From positions 1 to 5,349 of the forward strand of contig JAISCH010000349.1 of the NCBI GenBank assembly GCA_031265725.1: DNA of 5,349 nt. Direction: 5' to 3'. The notes beneath the pieces were generated by a model, which made no database searches, was not told the DNA's origin, and saw only the letters and a program-made list of their open reading frames with translations. Within the stretch, counting starts at the first letter, position 1. Each line of letters begins with the position of its first letter. This stretch comes from Propionibacteriaceae bacterium. Lineage in GTDB: Bacteria > Actinomycetota > Actinomycetes > Propionibacteriales > Propionibacteriaceae. Shown here one piece after another: positions 5,179 to 5,349 of this stretch. Made by a program: the position numbers and the translations under genes.

Positions 5179-5231
5179 ATTATCGGCAGGAAACCCGGAA
5201 ATGTGTCACCCAATCTGCAAACTGTGGATAA
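5179..5231 (-). promoter_or_regulatory. rpn promoter region with perfect DnaA box upstream
   Basis: On the minus strand, TTATCCACA (5231-5223), a perfect DnaA-box consensus, lies 44 bp from the -10-like element GATAAT (5184-5179, five of six bases of TATAAT). GTGACA (5209-5204, five of six bases of TTGACA) would be the -35, with a long 19-bp spacer. Spacing and flanking sequence match the region upstream of ssb, so both genes probably answer to the same factor. Confidence 0.5.
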
Positions 5232-5251
5232 CTTGGCAGCCCATAGCCATT

Positions 5252-5340
5252 CTTTCCCCAATTCTGTTGATTCCTTGCCTTAGGGCCTGCCTGCAGGTAT
5301 TATCTGCGGAGCCGCTTTCCCTTGGCTGTTGATTCCTGGC
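5252..5340. repeat. imperfect direct repeat at the right end
   Basis: The unit CTTTCCCC...CTGTTGATTCCTTGCC (5252-5279) returns as CTTTCCC...CTGTTGATTCCTGGCA (5315-5340), about 63 bp further on; the 12-mer CTGTTGATTCCT is identical in both (5264-5275 and 5326-5337). Between them are the palindrome CCTGCAGG and a second ATTATC (5299-5304). No gene is recognisable in 5232-5349. The repeat may be a regulatory element or a remnant of a duplication; it runs close to the window edge. Confidence 0.55.
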
Positions 5341-5349
5341 AGCGAGCGG

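Noticed and set aside
4124..5231. Replication origin suggested by three DnaA-like boxes
   Set aside because: Only one box is perfect, there is no dnaA/dnaN or AT-rich unwinding region, and the sites lie at matching promoter positions before two genes, so promoter control explains them better.

Overview
The window looks like chromosomal DNA of a moderate-GC actinobacterium. The reasons are the coding G+C (higher in the left half, lower on the right), frequent GTG starts and overlaps, a short SSB of the actinobacterial SsbB type, and a lipoprotein/adaptor/MacB-like ABC module in the actinobacterial style. The genus cannot be fixed from this sequence.

Left part (126-3496, plus strand): one tightly packed unit of four steps. 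These are a secreted lipoprotein of unknown function, a small membrane-anchored adaptor-like protein, an ABC ATPase and a four-helix FtsX/MacB-type permease. Gaps are 13 bp or less and the last two junctions overlap by 4 bp (GTGA at 1584-1587, ATGA at 2327-2330), so translational coupling is likely. Together they would form a MacB-type mechanotransmission or export machine for a peptide, lipid or antimicrobial. The adaptor frame is cut by an in-frame TAG at 1405-1407, and the frame after it continues with a recognisable adaptor C-terminus up to 1587. The adaptor is therefore split, decayed, or made as two pieces.

Middle (3497-3618): a short convergent gap with one small inverted repeat and no convincing terminator.

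Right part (3619-5140, minus strand): a short single-stranded DNA-binding protein without the usual acidic C-terminal tip, and upstream of it a PD-(D/E)XK nuclease of the Rpn/'putative transposase' family. The non-coding DNA in front of both genes carries a matching module: a TTATCCACA-like (DnaA-box-like) site exactly 44 bp from a matching -10-like element with a near-identical flank. This suggests that ssb and rpn share regulation.

The strongest candidate for something new is inside the Rpn gene. A good Shine-Dalgarno (AAGGAG, 6-nt spacing) precedes an internal ATG at codon 221, which would make an 88-residue C-terminal protein in the manner of the intragenic Rpn antitoxins known from enterobacteria. 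The C-terminal part also carries seven 12-bp units that could vary in number.

Right end (5141-5349): the rpn promoter region and an imperfect direct repeat; no gene was recognised there.
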